A stretch of 7,384 nt of DNA from an uncultured Collinsella sp. (GTDB taxonomy: Bacteria; Actinomycetota; Coriobacteriia; Coriobacteriales; Coriobacteriaceae), in NCBI GenBank assembly GCA_900552735.1, contig USBA01000089.1:1-7384 (forward strand), read 5' to 3'. This document shows, one piece after another, positions 5,354 through 7,384 of the stretch; positions within the stretch are counted from its first letter, which is position 1, and each line of letters opens with the position of its first letter. Under the pieces are notes generated by a model. It did not search any database, was not told the origin of the DNA, and saw only the letters and a program-made list of their open reading frames with translations. The position numbers and the translations under genes were made by a program.

Positions 5354-7384
5354 CTAGAAGTTGGCGTCGTTGAGTTGTTCGCTCTCGAGGCCGTCGAGCA
5401 GTTGCTGTTCGGGCGTATCGGCGACGCTCTCGAGTAACTCGGTGGGGTCGACGTTCATGTTCCTACCGGCTTCGTTGCCGTTGACCAGGTCGTCCGAGAA
5501 GATATCGACTTCCATTTCCTCGGCCTCTTCGATCTGAACCTCGAGCGGCACCTGGGTGCGCACGAGCTTAACGGCCGGGCGCATGCGGGCAAACAGCGGC
5601 ACGTACTCGATGATGATGGCCGAGTTCTCAAGACCGTACCAGCGTGCCGGGCTTCCGCAGGCGCGGCGGACGGCGTACTTGATGGCCATCACGCGGTGGT
5701 CATTGCGGTTGATGTCCGTTTCGGGGGCAAGCATCTTGCGCAGCATGCAAAAACGGAAGTCGCCCACGTTGCCGCGCGTCTCGTAGATGGAGTAGGTGTG
5801 ATGCTGCGGCGGCAGCTCGCCCGATGCCATCAAGTCGCCAACAATCTGGCGCAGGTAGGCATTGATGCGCTGGTTGACCTTAAAGCCCAGGTCCAAGCGC
5901 ACGCGGAACAAAAAGTCCGTGCCAAAGGTCTCGACGGAATACTCGTGCGTATAGGGCTCGTCGGTAACGTGCACGTTGATGAACCAGTATGCCTTGGCGC
6001 GCTTGGGATGCTTATCCAAGATGGAATAGAGCACGTCGCGGTCGAGCGTGAGCGGGTCGGGACTGTTGGTAAGGAACACCAGATTGTCGGCGAGCACGGG
6101 GTAGGTCTCGTCGTTGCGCAGGCGGTCGAGCTGGTCAATGTACTTGGAGACGGGCAGCAGGATCGTCTGCGTGCGCTCGATGGCGGTGCCGCGGCGCCAC
6201 ACGTACATAAGGCCAAACAGCAGCGAGGCCAAGAAGATCATGACGTAGCCGCCGTCAAAGAACATGGTGAGGCACGAGGCGAAGAAGCACAGCTCAATGG
6301 CGCCAAAAAGTAGGGCAAAGACGCAGGCGCCCAGCTTGCGCTTGAGAATGCCGGCGATATAGCTCGTCAGCAGCGTGGTGGTCATGAGCATGGTCACGGT
6401 AATGGCGAGGCCGTAGGCGCTCTCCATGCGCTCGGAGTTTTGGAACAGCAGCACGATGAAGATGCAGCCGACCCACATGATGTTATTGACGAGCGGAATA
6501 TAGAGCTGGCCCTTGGTGTCGCTGGGGTAGTGGATGCGCAGGTGCGGCATAAGGTTGAGGCGCGTTGCCTCGGATACCAGCGAGAACGAGCCGGTGATGA
6601 GCGCCTGTGAGGCGATGATGGCCGCCACGGCCGAAAGCACGATGGCAAAGGGGCGTAGGGGCTCGGGGAGCATCATATAGAACGGGTTGACGATATCCAT
6701 CGCGAGCATCTGGGGGTTGGAGTTATTGGCGAGTAGCCAAGCTCCCTGACCCAGATAGTTGAGGATGAGGGCCGCCTTAACAAACGGCCAGGATGCATAG
6801 ATGTTAGCCTTGCCCACATGACCCATGTCCGAGTAGAGCGCCTCGGCACCGGTTGTCGACAGGAAGACAAAGCCGAGCACCATGATGCCCGAGTGGTTGA
6901 TGGGCGAGAACAGGAACATGATGCCGCGGATGGGGTTGAGCGCGCGCAGGATAGACAAATTGCCGAGCATGTTGAACAGGCCAGCGCCTGCCAGGAACAG
7001 GAACCACAGCGTCATGAGCGGGCCGAACAGCTTGCCGATCGACGAGGTACCGGCGCGCTGCATGGCAAATAGGCCGCAGATAATGATGATGGTAATAATG
7101 ATGACGTTAGTTTGCCCGTCACCCAATAGCGCGTGGCCCCACTCGATGGTGCGCAGGCCCTCGATGGCTGTGGTGACCGTGACCGCGGGGGTGAGGATGC
7201 CGTCGGCGAGCAGCGCCGCGCCGCCGATCATAGCGGGGAGAATCAGCCACGGTGCCACCTTGCGCACGAGACTGAACAGGGCGAAGATGCCGCCTTCGTT
7301 GTGGTTATCGGCCTTCATGGCGATTACCACGTACTTGACCGTGGTCACGAGCGTCATGGTCCAGATGACGAGCGAAAGCGCGCC
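5354..7384 (-). CDS. Kup family potassium uptake protein, N-terminus cut by window edge
   Basis: A membrane K+ transporter of the KUP/HAK/KT family (K+/H+ symport, low-affinity uptake). The reading frame stays open from the ATG at 7357 to the window end; the nine extra codons (GALSLVIWT) continue a typical Kup N-terminal segment, so the true start lies outside and roughly 60 residues are missing. About 676 residues are visible. Counting from the window edge: V-K-Y-V then A-D-N-x-x-E-G-G (16-32), a TM2-like A-D-G-I-L-T-P-A segment (60-67), T-G-A-E-A-L-Y-S-D-M-G-H (178-189, the family hallmark), Q-A-L-I-T-G-S-F-S-L (260-269), and a soluble C-terminal half from about residue 400. The last ~59 residues (from about 618) are rich in Glu, Asp, Asn and Leu and look disordered, longer than in E. 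coli Kup (622 residues in all). In some Gram-positive bacteria Kup proteins are inhibited by c-di-AMP; nothing here shows that directly. Convergent with the hydrolase gene. Confidence 0.94.
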   Translation of the reverse strand, partial: GALSLVIWTMTLVTTVKYVVIAMKADNHNEGGIFALFSLVRKVAPWLILPAMIGGAALLADGILTPAVTVTTAIEGLRTIEWGHALLGDGQTNVIIITIIIICGLFAMQRAGTSSIGKLFGPLMTLWFLFLAGAGLFNMLGNLSILRALNPIRGIMFLFSPINHSGIMVLGFVFLSTTGAEALYSDMGHVGKANIYASWPFVKAALILNYLGQGAWLLANNSNPQMLAMDIVNPFYMMLPEPLRPFAIVLSAVAAIIASQALITGSFSLVSEATRLNLMPHLRIHYPSDTKGQLYIPLVNNIMWVGCIFIVLLFQNSERMESAYGLAITVTMLMTTTLLTSYIAGILKRKLGACVFALLFGAIELCFFASCLTMFFDGGYVMIFLASLLFGLMYVWRRGTAIERTQTILLPVSKYIDQLDRLRNDETYPVLADNLVFLTNSPDPLTLDRDVLYSILDKHPKRAKAYWFINVHVTDEPYTHEYSVETFGTDFLFRVRLDLGFKVNQRINAYLRQIVGDLMASGELPPQHHTYSIYETRGNVGDFRFCMLRKMLAPETDINRNDHRVMAIKYAVRRACGSPARWYGLENSAIIIEYVPLFARMRPAVKLVRTQVPLEVQIEEAEEMEVDIFSDDLVNGNEAGRNMNVDPTELLESVADTPEQQLLDGLESEQLNDANF

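Noticed and set aside
1..7384. A new multi-gene defence or metabolic system
   Set aside because: Genes are in separate transcription units with terminators between them and belong to known, unrelated families; no toxin-antitoxin, nuclease, transposase or phage gene is seen.

Overview
The window looks like chromosomal DNA of a high-GC, Gram-positive gut actinobacterium of the class Coriobacteriia, most likely Collinsella or a close relative. This rests on the GC-rich, GC3-rich codon use, strong GGAGG-type ribosome binding sites, a wall-anchored surface protein with an LPXTG-like tail, and a bile salt hydrolase-type enzyme beside a Kup potassium transporter. The species assignment is inference; no rRNA or other marker gene is present.

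Layout, left to right: (1) a surface protein on the minus strand (147-1931) with a long N-region signal peptide, a repetitive parallel beta-helix-like ectodomain, a Pro/Lys/Glu wall spacer and a variant sorting signal (LAATG), followed by its own terminator (52-89); (2) a minus-strand NCS2 (AzgA/PbuG-type) purine permease (2137-3450) with a strong terminator (2072-2110), so the two minus-strand genes are probably separate transcripts; (3) a divergent 193-bp intergenic region; (4) a plus-strand peptide-deformylase-family gene (3644-4063) that keeps the three metal ligands but has Met in place of the catalytic Glu; (5) a 245-bp intergenic region with a long imperfect hairpin whose arm contains the stop codon of the deformylase-like gene, a competing short hairpin, and a strong intrinsic terminator; (6) a plus-strand bile salt hydrolase / choloylglycine hydrolase (4309-5274); (7) a shared hairpin between convergent genes; (8) the C-terminal ~676 residues of a Kup potassium uptake protein on the minus strand (5354-7384), cut by the window edge.

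The genes do not form one pathway. Several suit life on the gut surface (wall-anchored protein, bile acid deconjugation, purine scavenging, K+ uptake), but each appears to be transcribed on its own. I do not see a clear new multi-gene system. The points most worth a second look are the deformylase paralogue lacking its catalytic Glu and the structured 4058-4245 intergenic region, which may be a dispersed mobile repeat and/or a regulatory RNA structure.
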